Of a stretch of DNA of 64,000 nt, positions 1 to 7,690 are shown in pieces. The stretch lies in assembly GCF_021223605.1 (NCBI RefSeq), contig NZ_CP075175.1, forward strand, positions 1,201,001-1,265,000. Direction: 5' to 3'. The notes below the pieces were generated by a model. That model made no database searches, had not been told where the DNA came from, and was given only the letters and a program-made list of their open reading frames with translations. Source of the stretch: Paenibacillus sp. 481 (GTDB lineage: Bacteria > Bacillota > Bacilli > Paenibacillales > Paenibacillaceae). Position numbers and translations under genes: made by a program. Every line of letters starts with the position of its first letter. The stretch's first letter is position 1.

Positions 1-198
1 GGAAATAATGCTTTTGGTTACGATGGCTGACTGATCTTTGATGCCGCTAATGCCTTCAAATTCAGGGTGAGTGTCCGGTAAAGCTTGAATAATTTGCGAC
101 ATCCGAACAGCGACATGCCGTTCGGCATCCAGTAGACGCGCCATATGCTGATGCGTATGTGACATATGTGAAATGAGTTCATTGATGACCTGATGCAT
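1..198 (-). CDS. small protein of unknown function, cut by the window edge
   Basis: An ATG at 198 follows an AGGAGG box with six bases between them, and the frame stays open for 66 codons to the window edge, so the C-terminus is missing. The protein starts MHQVINELISHMSHTHQHM and is rich in His and Met. It shows no signal peptide, membrane segment or nucleotide-binding motif. It lies 120 bp downstream of the glycosyltransferase at 319-1704 on the same strand, so it is probably a further member of the glycosylation operon. I recall short Paenibacillus proteins with a similar start that databases label as nucleoside-diphosphate-sugar epimerases, but nothing visible supports that, so I assign no function. 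Confidence 0.6.
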   Translation of the reverse strand, partial: MHQVINELISHMSHTHQHMARLLDAERHVAVRMSQIIQALPDTHPEFEGISGIKDQSAIVTKSIIS

Positions 199-318
199 TC
201 GACTTCCTCCTATGCACAAATACGCAAATGTACGACTTGTTCGATGAGCAGTATGCTATAACATAACATATGCCAATCGTCATAGCAGGTAAACGGGCTA
301 TTCGCCCAAAAGCAAGCG

Positions 319-1704
319 CTACAAATGAAATGCAACAATTAGCGGCGCGGCACTTATCGGCAAACCTTCTTTTAACGTTTGCCGTTCTCGGTCCAGACGG
401 ACTAACACACGGGTATCTAGCCGCCATCTGATCAGTGCATGCTCGGTCACGATCTCACGCCAACACTCCCCTTGGCGCTGATAATACTTTCCTTTTTCCG
501 TCCGAAATACACCGCCATCTGGAATAGTTCCATCTGGATTGCTTTGCAAGTTCCATTTAACCTCCGCTACTGCCGCGTCCATAATCGGACCTGTTCCCCA
601 TCCGCACAAATCGATTTGCGACACTTTCACAATCGGAATATTTACCGAACCGAACAACGGATATTTCGTGCCATGTTCAATCCAGTACACCGTGTCACTC
701 AATCCCGTTACGGCAACATGAGTCGGATAGTAGCTTTGTGCTCGCACGGTTTCCTTCTTCGTAGGCTGCATTTTACTTTGCGCTTCATAGTACTGGCGTA
801 CGCGGTGAACGAGTTCATACGGATTTCCCCATTTTGCGCTGAAAAAGGAACCATTTCTATCATTGATCTCGGTAATTCGGTCTCCTAATTGCTTCATACT
901 CATGCTGCCGAAGTGGTGAATAAAGGAATCCCTTGCAATCATGAGCTTGCGACCGTTCAAGCGGATACGTATCATATAGTCATCATCTTCAAAGTTGCCG
1001 ATTTCAAACCCTTCGTCAAGATACCCTGTCGTTTCAAACAATTCGCGCCGAAATAACATACAGAAACCGACTAATCGATCTGTTCTTTGCCATTTGCTTG
1101 CGTTAGGCACATTGAATGCTTCCGCAAATTCCTGCATATGTTTCAATTGCTTGTATGGCACAGGAATTTGCTGATCGCCACTAATAAAGTTCGTCACTGG
1201 CCCGACGACGCCAATGTCGGGATCACTATTTAAACAATTCAACATATTGTTCAACCAGTTGGTCGTCACTATCGTATCATTGTTTAATACGCATATCGTT
1301 TGTCCTTTAGCCATCATCAGCCCTGTATTTACAGCTGCAGCAAAACCACGGTTTGTTTCATGCGCGTGAAAGCGTAAATGACTCATTTGATTGAGTAAAA
1401 AGTGGGCTGTCTCATCCTCGGATGCATCATCAACGACAATGATTTCATACGGTGTTGAAGTATGTGTTTGAATGCTTTCTACACACTGCTTCAGCAGGTC
1501 AAGATGGTTATACGTGGGGATAATGATGCTCGTGCCTTCAAAAGGAACCATGTACTGTTCCTGCCCCGCTCTAACACCTTCAGCATAACCGCGCGCATAG
1601 CCATAATTGAATTTTTCAAGGCGCAAATGTTGTTGAGTAGTATGATTGATACGTGATCGGCGGCTCGGTTTGCGCGAGGAAACCATATTGCGAGCGGCAA
1701 CCAT
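319..1704 (-). CDS. family 2 glycosyltransferase with extra C-terminal domain
   Basis: A GT-A fold, GT2-family transferase of 461 residues that should move a sugar from a nucleotide-sugar donor in the cytoplasm. The ATG at 1704 is chosen because a perfect GGAGGTGA box lies five bases upstream; the longer frame lacks one. After a short basic leader (KPSRRSR) comes a GYARGYAEGVRAG tract, then the catalytic domain (about residues 55-310) with SIIIPTYN, VVDDAS, the donor-site VLNNDT and the acceptor-side EDDDY. The last 130 or so residues (TVYWIEHGTKYPLFG onward) form an extra domain I do not recognise, with two similar halves rich in Trp, Tyr and Gly. The core is a paralogue of the transferase at 4609-5358. 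It is the sixth or later gene of the operon starting at 7480. Acceptor and linkage cannot be read from sequence. Confidence 0.88.
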   Translation of the reverse strand: MVAARNMVSSRKPSRRSRINHTTQQHLRLEKFNYGYARGYAEGVRAGQEQYMVPFEGTSIIIPTYNHLDLLKQCVESIQTHTSTPYEIIVVDDASEDETAHFLLNQMSHLRFHAHETNRGFAAAVNTGLMMAKGQTICVLNNDTIVTTNWLNNMLNCLNSDPDIGVVGPVTNFISGDQQIPVPYKQLKHMQEFAEAFNVPNASKWQRTDRLVGFCMLFRRELFETTGYLDEGFEIGNFEDDDYMIRIRLNGRKLMIARDSFIHHFGSMSMKQLGDRITEINDRNGSFFSAKWGNPYELVHRVRQYYEAQSKMQPTKKETVRAQSYYPTHVAVTGLSDTVYWIEHGTKYPLFGSVNIPIVKVSQIDLCGWGTGPIMDAAVAEVKWNLQSNPDGTIPDGGVFRTEKGKYYQRQGECWREIVTEHALIRWRLDTRVLVRLDRERQTLKEGLPISAAPLIVAFHL

Positions 1705-1734
1705 AAACGTCACCTCCACCAAAATACTTCACCA

Positions 1735-2847
1735 CTAAAAAGATTCCACACCCTTAGCAATATTGTTAGCTAAATGACCGAAGTCGAGGGCTACTTTACC
1801 AAGATGCTGGGCGATGTGTTGCGAGATGATGACCGCCGGAATACCGGCCGCAACAAGCGCGAGGTCAAACGTATGTGTGGAGATTTCATCTAATACACGG
1901 GGAATATCCTGAACACCCTTGACTGGTGATACGACTCCGGTCACAGAGATGCTACGCTTAGTGAGGACATCCGCAAGCGCTTGCGCCTCATTGCCGACGA
2001 CGAGTATTTTTCTGTTCTGCATTAGGAGCAGCAAATAGCCAAGACTTGCTAACAAGTAATTGACCGTTGAGTACGTAAAACGCGTCTTCATGACGTCTAT
2101 ATCGTAGGCACGAAAGACAGGATACAGCAGGGCTTGAAAGTTCGGTTGGCGTGAAGTGGGGATACCTACAAAAGTAGCACGGCGTACGGCTTCTGCAAGC
2201 TGATCGCGATATTTATGATCGGGGATATTCATTCCAGAGTAGCTTAGAAATGTACCTTCCTTACGTACCAATTCAGGTGACAGTACTTTATCATGCGCGA
2301 GTGCAAGCAGCTCACCGTCACCGAGGCGTACGACGGAAAGTGGCTTTTTCTCGTTTAAGGCTTGATGCATTTCCATATAGACGGTAAACGGGTCAACGAG
2401 CGGCTTTAATAAATGTCTTACTTTTTCATAGCCTAAATTAATGACATGGTCGACTGGAATTTCCGGCAAAATCATATGATCCGGGATAAGCTTCGTTAAA
2501 AAGCCTTCACCCCCCTCGTACTTTCCTTTGCGATATCCATCTTCATACGCAATTTTTTTGGCGATCTCGATGTCAATCGGGACCGGAGCTTTCTCTTTTT
2601 CACCTACTGGGGATGACAATGTTGCTTGTTTGGAATCCACGCGTAGCTTTCGTTCAGCTAAACGAATCTTATTTTTAACGATACGCCGTCTGGTCAGCTT
2701 ATGGTCTCGCCATTTCTTAGTGGCTACAGCAGGGCTCGATTTATGGCGCCTTCCTTTTATAGCTCGAATGGATTTCATTGACCGGGTTGAAATTTTCATG
2801 CTAAGAGATAGCTTTGTACGCCGTGTTTTCCTTTTTAACATCCGCAT
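1735..2847 (-). CDS. GT-D fold glycosyltransferase with polybasic leader
   Basis: A protein of 370 residues. The start at 2847 is preceded by GAAAGGA five bases upstream; a longer frame would run into rfbB. The first 95 or so residues are extremely rich in Lys and Arg with no hydrophobic segment. They are followed by AYEDGYRKGKYEGGE, a tract that resembles one in the neighbouring transferase at 319-1704. The C-terminal 230 residues contain VVRLGDGELLALAH, the signature I associate with the GT-D (DUF1792-like) glycosyltransferase fold, and a second Rossmann-like half with KILVVGNEAQALADVL. GT-D enzymes are known to extend glycans on bacterial surface adhesins, so a role in building a protein-linked glycan is plausible. 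It starts 22 bp after rfbB in the same operon. Confidence 0.78.
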   Translation of the reverse strand: MRMLKRKTRRTKLSLSMKISTRSMKSIRAIKGRRHKSSPAVATKKWRDHKLTRRRIVKNKIRLAERKLRVDSKQATLSSPVGEKEKAPVPIDIEIAKKIAYEDGYRKGKYEGGEGFLTKLIPDHMILPEIPVDHVINLGYEKVRHLLKPLVDPFTVYMEMHQALNEKKPLSVVRLGDGELLALAHDKVLSPELVRKEGTFLSYSGMNIPDHKYRDQLAEAVRRATFVGIPTSRQPNFQALLYPVFRAYDIDVMKTRFTYSTVNYLLASLGYLLLLMQNRKILVVGNEAQALADVLTKRSISVTGVVSPVKGVQDIPRVLDEISTHTFDLALVAAGIPAVIISQHIAQHLGKVALDFGHLANNIAKGVESF

Positions 2848-2869
2848 ATCCGTCCTTTCGCGATCATCA

Positions 2870-3868
2870 TCATAGCTCTGTTCGATAGGCCCCAGATCGG
2901 ATTCGTTCCCACCACACTCTGTTGTTGACATACCACGCCAGAGTGTCCGACAGCCCTTGTTCCAACAAAATACGCGGGCGCCAGCCCAGTTCTCGCTCGG
3001 TTTTGGCTGGGTCTATGGCATAGCGCTGATCATGTCCTAAGCGGTCTTTTACGAATGTAATTAACGACTCCGGCTTACCTAACTCTCGCAGCACCGTGCG
3101 TACCATTTCCAAGTTCGAGCGCTCGTGATGCCCACCCACATTGTACACTTCCCCTGGCAGGCCCCGATGCAGTGCTGCTGCAACTGCTGCGCAGTGATCA
3201 TCCACAAACAACCAATCACGCACATTTGAACCATCGCCATATACAGGTATCGGTTCATCGTTTAAGGCACGAATAATAATGGTCGGAATTAATTTCTCCG
3301 GAAATTGCCGTGGCCCATAATTGTTAGAGCAGCGTGTAATGATGACTGGAACACCGTACGTTTGAAAATACGAGCGAGCAAGCAAATCAGAACTCGCTTT
3401 GCTTGCCGAGTAAGGACTGTTCGGCATCAGGGGAGACAGCTCGGTAAAATAGCCACTGTCTCCTAACGAGCCATACACTTCATCCGTTGATACATGAATA
3501 AAGCGGGATACTGGCTGACGCCGTGCAGCTTCTAACAAATGAAAGGTGCCTAGCACATTCGTTCGAATAAACTGTTCCGGATTCGTGATGCTCCTATCTA
3601 CATGGGATTCAGCAGCGAAATGAATAATCGCATCAAACGGCACCCTTTGCTTGGAAAATAAAGCTTCAATCGCGCTTGCGTCCGTAATATCCACCTGCTC
3701 AAACTCGTATCGCTCATCACGTTCAATCGAGAGTAAATTGTCACGATTGCCCGCGTAAGTCAATGCGTCTACATTAGTAATGTGGATATGAGGATCATGT
3801 TGAAGCATGTATAAAATAAAATTACTCCCGATAAATCCCATGCCGCCCGTGACAAGCAGCCTGCTCAT
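2870..3868 (-). CDS. rfbB: dTDP-glucose 4,6-dehydratase
   Basis: An NAD-dependent short-chain dehydratase that converts dTDP-glucose to dTDP-4-keto-6-deoxyglucose, the branch point to rhamnose and other deoxysugars. At 332 residues it has the usual family length. It shows the N-terminal NAD motif GGMGFIGSNF, the catalytic STDEVYG stretch and the YSASK (YxxxK) pair, plus the RCSNNYGPRQFPEKLIP signature of RmlB enzymes. Its ATG overlaps the stop of rfbA by four bases, so translation is probably coupled. No rmlC or rmlD equivalent is seen in this window, so the final sugar is unknown. It is comparable to SpsJ of the Bacillus subtilis spore coat polysaccharide operon. Confidence 0.95.
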   Translation of the reverse strand: MSRLLVTGGMGFIGSNFILYMLQHDPHIHITNVDALTYAGNRDNLLSIERDERYEFEQVDITDASAIEALFSKQRVPFDAIIHFAAESHVDRSITNPEQFIRTNVLGTFHLLEAARRQPVSRFIHVSTDEVYGSLGDSGYFTELSPLMPNSPYSASKASSDLLARSYFQTYGVPVIITRCSNNYGPRQFPEKLIPTIIIRALNDEPIPVYGDGSNVRDWLFVDDHCAAVAAALHRGLPGEVYNVGGHHERSNLEMVRTVLRELGKPESLITFVKDRLGHDQRYAIDPAKTERELGWRPRILLEQGLSDTLAWYVNNRVWWERIRSGAYRTEL

Positions 3869-4596
3869 GGATGAACCCCCTTCAAATGACTTGCCGCTTC
3901 ATGTAAGGAGTCGAACGTTCCTGCATCTGTCCACCACGCTTGCAGCCGATTGAAACTTAATTTCCCGCTTCGTGCGTAAATATTGTTTACATCCGTTATT
4001 TCCAACTCCCCACGGGCTGAAGGAACGATGGTGCGAATATGGTTGAACACTTCCGTATCGTACATGTAAATTCCCGTTACACAGAAGTTAGACGGAGGTT
4101 TTTTCGGCTTTTCTTCAATATAAGCGATTCGTTGTTTGTCTTTGTTATGGAAAGCTGCGACACCATATCGGCGCGGGTCCAGCACCTGCTTCAACAATAC
4201 GCGCGCTTCTCCTAACGGCTGGTCCTTAAATGCTTTGACGTAAGGAGTCAAGTCATCTAGAAATAAATTATCACCTAGCAAGACAACGAATTTTTCATCT
4301 GGAGCGACGAATGCCTCGACAAGAGACAATGCCTGTGCAATGCCTCCTGCCTCCTCTTGAATTTTATAGCTGATGTTCACGCCTAGTTTCTCCCCGCTGC
4401 CCAAGTAATCCATATATAGCCCGGCGGACATTTTTCCGATTACGATAATAATGTCCTTAATGGCCGCTTTACGTAGTCTCTCGATGCCATAACTGATCAT
4501 GGGATGCATCCCTACGGGCAGTAAATGCTTGTTCATAAGTGCAGTTAGTGGGTAAAGTCGAGTGCCTGTACCGCCCGCTAGAATAATTCCCTTCAT
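3865..4596 (-). CDS. rfbA: glucose-1-phosphate thymidylyltransferase, short SpsI-like form
   Basis: Makes dTDP-glucose from dTTP and glucose-1-phosphate, the first step of the dTDP-deoxysugar pathway. The nucleotidyltransferase signature LAGGTGTRLYPLT starts at residue 7, followed by GDNLF, EEKPKKPPS and the C-terminal WTDAGTFDSLHEA. At 243 residues it lacks the C-terminal extension of classical RmlA (about 290 residues) and matches the short form found in spore-coat operons such as B. subtilis spsI. The start at 4596 has an AAGGAGGG box six bases upstream. It overlaps rfbB by four bases. Confidence 0.94.
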   Translation of the reverse strand: MKGIILAGGTGTRLYPLTALMNKHLLPVGMHPMISYGIERLRKAAIKDIIIVIGKMSAGLYMDYLGSGEKLGVNISYKIQEEAGGIAQALSLVEAFVAPDEKFVVLLGDNLFLDDLTPYVKAFKDQPLGEARVLLKQVLDPRRYGVAAFHNKDKQRIAYIEEKPKKPPSNFCVTGIYMYDTEVFNHIRTIVPSARGELEITDVNNIYARSGKLSFNRLQAWWTDAGTFDSLHEAASHLKGVHP

Positions 4597-4608
4597 GAGC
4601 TTCCCTCC

Positions 4609-5358
4609 TTACATAAAAAGATGGGGGTCGACGTTCCATTTTTCCTGAAACACTCGATAATTTCGATCCACAAGCTCCTTCAATGCTTGATCGCCGAGGT
4701 TACGGAAACTGGCGCTGCCATGATGGTGCACGAGCACATCCCCGCACATCAACAGTTTGAAACCGTGCATTCGCGCACGATAACAATAATCGTCATCTTC
4801 ATAATGACCTGGACTGAAGCGTTCGTCTAACAATCCTATTGCATCGATCAAGCTGCGTTTGAACAAAAAACAAAGTCCAACGATCCGTTGCACGAACTGG
4901 CGTTTAGACGGATCGGGTTCATTTTTCTCAAGTGCTATCTGATGAAACTCATCTAACTGTTCATAAGGGTGTACGACCTGCTGTCGACCACTCGCATAGT
5001 TCGTTGTTGGTCCCACGATTCCAACTTCCGGGTCAGAAAAAAGGGCATCCAACATATTGTCCAGCCAGCGATGTGAAACGACCACATCATTGTTTAAGAG
5101 GAGAACGGCATCACCGGAACACATTTTCATACCAATATTGCAAGCTTCCGTAAACCCGCGATTGTCCGACAATGATACATAAGTCAATCGCTCATTGCGA
5201 CAATAGGTCGAGGTGCCATCGGTAGAGCCGTTATCGACAATAATTATTTGATAAGGCGTGGTCGTATACTTACGAATGGCATTAACACATTCTATGAGTA
5301 ATGAAAGCCCATTATAAGTAGGAATAATAATGCTTGTAGAGGGCGAATCGCTAATCAT
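4609..5358 (-). CDS. family 2 glycosyltransferase
   Basis: A compact GT2 transferase of 249 residues with a GT-A fold and no leader. Visible motifs are SIIIPTYNG (residues 9-17), IVDNGSTDG, the donor-binding LLNNDVVV and the acceptor-side GHYEDDDYCYRAR. It is closely related to the catalytic core of the enzyme at 319-1704, sharing the GIVGPTTN and GDQ features, and probably arose by duplication. Its ATG overlaps the stop of the preceding gene by four bases (ATGA) and has an AAGGAGG box eight bases upstream. It is predicted to be cytoplasmic and to add a sugar, perhaps a dTDP-deoxysugar made by the next two genes. Confidence 0.9.
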   Translation of the reverse strand: MISDSPSTSIIIPTYNGLSLLIECVNAIRKYTTTPYQIIIVDNGSTDGTSTYCRNERLTYVSLSDNRGFTEACNIGMKMCSGDAVLLLNNDVVVSHRWLDNMLDALFSDPEVGIVGPTTNYASGRQQVVHPYEQLDEFHQIALEKNEPDPSKRQFVQRIVGLCFLFKRSLIDAIGLLDERFSPGHYEDDDYCYRARMHGFKLLMCGDVLVHHHGSASFRNLGDQALKELVDRNYRVFQEKWNVDPHLFM

Positions 5359-6518
5359 TCGCCGTTCCTCCTTTTCGCGATGCTTTCACGGTTCAACATC
5401 GGTTGAGGGGTCGGAAGTCCGCCCTCAAACAGAGCTGTGTGAAAAGCTTCCAAATGGTCGCCAATGATGAGTTGGGCCACTACATTGTCGGCACCTATAT
5501 TCGTTTCACGAATACGGTTGCGCGTGATGACGTCCACGACGTGAGCGGTTTGTACGTTCAAGCCTTTCATCATCGCGAGCATTTGTGCTTTAGGTGGTAC
5601 AGCTAATGTAGAGGCACCAACGGTCGTTAACGCTTTGCGACTCAGCGCGTGGGGGATAGCGGTCATCGAATTGGCATGTAAATCACCTCTTCCGAAGCAG
5701 TGATTTAGCCACTGTTTACAATACGACAGCCCATCATATTTATCGACGGAGTCCAGCAGGGGACTAATGTCATTGAGGGCAACATCGACGCCCCGCTCTA
5801 CCGCCCATAAAAACGCACCCAACTGCTCTGCTTGAATAGGAAAATCACCGTCAGTGAACAAAATAATGTCAGCTGTCGTCACTTTAGCTCCGACAGCGCG
5901 ACCGACATCGTGACCGATAGGATGTTTATAATGAATAATCGTCGCATTTGGCATGCGGCGTGCAACATCAAATGTATCGTCAACAGAACCGTTGACTACG
6001 ACCACGACTTCGTGTAACGGAAGGCGTTTAAGCTCGTTCAAAACGGATTCCAAACTGTCCTGTTCGTTATACGCACAAAGGACGACCGCCATTTTTTTCT
6101 CTGACGGAATGAGGACGACCGAGGCAAGCTCTGGCAAATGCGCTCCCACATATGCATTGCGATAAGCCTCCGCCATCGCCAACAATTCGTCGTATGATTT
6201 TAACCGGCTAATATGGGGTTGAATATAGCGACGGAAATGTTCCTGCATTTTAGCTGCGAGGTCAGAAGTTTTGTCGGCTTTTTCGGACATTGAAGCAATC
6301 GTTTGGCCATCAATACGCCCTGCTTCAGAAGCACTGCGTAACAATTTAGAATCTGGCAGCGGACGTAAGGATGTACGCGCGTCTGAATTCGTATTGATAC
6401 CTACGGCACGCGTCCTCGATGCCGTGTTTCTCTTACGCCCTGTCAGTCGCTTGCCTTTTGTTCGCTGTCGAATTCGCTTGACCGACGCACGTTGGCGAAT
6501 CGTTGTCCTCCGCTTCAT
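5355..6518 (-). CDS. family 2 glycosyltransferase with polybasic leader
   Basis: A protein of 387 residues. The ATG at 6518 follows a GAGGTGA box five bases away that overlaps the stop of the upstream gene, so it is preferred over the GTG three codons earlier. Residues 1-45 are very rich in Arg and Lys, followed by a helical stretch to about residue 140 and then a GT2 domain. That domain has VVLCAYNEQDSLESVL, VVVVNGSVDDT, PIGHDVGRAVGA and the metal-binding TDGDFPI. It is a paralogue of the enzyme at 6524-7480: both share the GHDVGR and MTAIPHALSR motifs. That pair looks like a subfamily with its own acceptor. No membrane segment is seen. Confidence 0.88.
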   Translation of the reverse strand: MKRRTTIRQRASVKRIRQRTKGKRLTGRKRNTASRTRAVGINTNSDARTSLRPLPDSKLLRSASEAGRIDGQTIASMSEKADKTSDLAAKMQEHFRRYIQPHISRLKSYDELLAMAEAYRNAYVGAHLPELASVVLIPSEKKMAVVLCAYNEQDSLESVLNELKRLPLHEVVVVVNGSVDDTFDVARRMPNATIIHYKHPIGHDVGRAVGAKVTTADIILFTDGDFPIQAEQLGAFLWAVERGVDVALNDISPLLDSVDKYDGLSYCKQWLNHCFGRGDLHANSMTAIPHALSRKALTTVGASTLAVPPKAQMLAMMKGLNVQTAHVVDVITRNRIRETNIGADNVVAQLIIGDHLEAFHTALFEGGLPTPQPMLNRESIAKRRNGE

Positions 6519-6523
6519 TTGTT

Positions 6524-7480
6524 TCACCTCACTAGTTCACGTCGTCTATTTAAATCGGTGAATCCACCTCGTTTACCTGCTTGCTCAACGAGCCAACGCA
6601 TCGCGTACAAGTTGTCAGCTACAATCATTTTTTCCAACGGATCTGGCTGACGGGTACGGACACGATTTCTTCTTCCAACCTCAACGATTTGCGCGACTTT
6701 AACCTTCAGACCACGCTTGATTGCGATCGTATGTGCAAGCGGCGGAATCGCCAGCGCATCTAAGCCGATAACTTCAAGCGCACGACGGCTAATGGCGTGT
6801 GGGATAGCTGTCATCGAGCTACCTTTCAGGTCTGATCGAGATAAAAACGCATTCACCGCATGCTTGGCCAAGACGACGGGGTGGACGTTGGGACGACTCG
6901 TTGATCCGGAAAAGCCATTTAAAGCTACGTCAGAACCGCCTTCTATGGCTTGAACGAACGTTTGCAATTGTGTGGCAGGAATCACGATATCCCCGTCCAA
7001 AAACAATAAAATTTTCCCTTTCGCTACCGCCGCCCCTTCTTTTCTTCCTACATCATGGCCAAGTGGCCGCTCATAACGAATGACTTTGACACCCATTTTT
7101 TCTGCGATTCGATCGGAACCGTCTGTCGTGCCATTTGATACAACAATAATTTCAACCGCCTCATGAGCTTTTGAAGCTTCTTGAATGACGTTTCCAATCG
7201 TCTCACGTTCATTCATAACCGGAATAATGACGGACACGACAGGCTCCGGATGAAACTTGACTTGAAATTGATGTAGGCGACTTAACTTCTTGCTCCCAGG
7301 CTTATTTTGCAGCTTTGATTTCGAATTTTTTCTGGCTGCATGCTTGACATGGCTTACTTGTTTACTTGATGGCTTCCGTTTATTTGACCGGCCTGTGTTC
7401 CGAGCTGTCGATGATTTGCTCGCTTTAATGTTGGCTTGTTTGGTCGATTTGCGCCGTCGATCACGGTGCGTCCGTCGCAC
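6524..7480 (-). CDS. family 2 glycosyltransferase with polybasic leader, first gene of operon
   Basis: A protein of 318 residues. The start is a GTG at 7480, eight bases after GGAGG; an out-of-frame ATG overlaps it. The first 75 residues are almost all Arg, Lys, Ser, Asn and Thr, resembling a histone tail or ribosomal protein extension rather than a signal peptide. The GT2 domain follows with VIIPVMNERETIGNVI, VVSNGTTDGSD, PLGHDVGRKEGA and LFLDGDIVI. It is paralogous to the next gene and overlaps that gene's Shine-Dalgarno. It is the promoter-proximal gene of a minus-strand operon reaching the window edge. A CATAAAAT sequence at 7522-7529 could be a sporulation-type -10 element, but no good -35 was seen. 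Confidence 0.87.
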   Translation of the reverse strand: MRRTHRDRRRKSTKQANIKASKSSTARNTGRSNKRKPSSKQVSHVKHAARKNSKSKLQNKPGSKKLSRLHQFQVKFHPEPVVSVIIPVMNERETIGNVIQEASKAHEAVEIIVVSNGTTDGSDRIAEKMGVKVIRYERPLGHDVGRKEGAAVAKGKILLFLDGDIVIPATQLQTFVQAIEGGSDVALNGFSGSTSRPNVHPVVLAKHAVNAFLSRSDLKGSSMTAIPHAISRRALEVIGLDALAIPPLAHTIAIKRGLKVKVAQIVEVGRRNRVRTRQPDPLEKMIVADNLYAMRWLVEQAGKRGGFTDLNRRRELVR

Positions 7481-7611
7481 ATCGCTTCCCTCCCTGCGCT
7501 GAGTAGCTATTGATACATCTCATTTTATGAACGATAGCGGATGTTGCAACGGCATCTGTACATATGTAACGTAAGGTCTAAATAATAAACTCTTTTTTCA
7601 TACTCCCATGC

Positions 7612-7643
7612 AAAAAGCCATCAGCGTGATGCTGACGGCTTTT
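7612..7643 (-). terminator. rho-independent terminator after the giant repeat gene
   Basis: The sequence can form AAGCCxTCAGC / GCTGAxGGCTT with a five-base loop. It is followed on the minus strand by a run of T. It lies 48 bp past the stop of the giant gene and separates it from the glycosyltransferase operon. Confidence 0.85.
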
Positions 7644-7690
7644 CGTTCGTTCATTCCGTTGTGGACAGAATGAATATGCATGATTAATCG

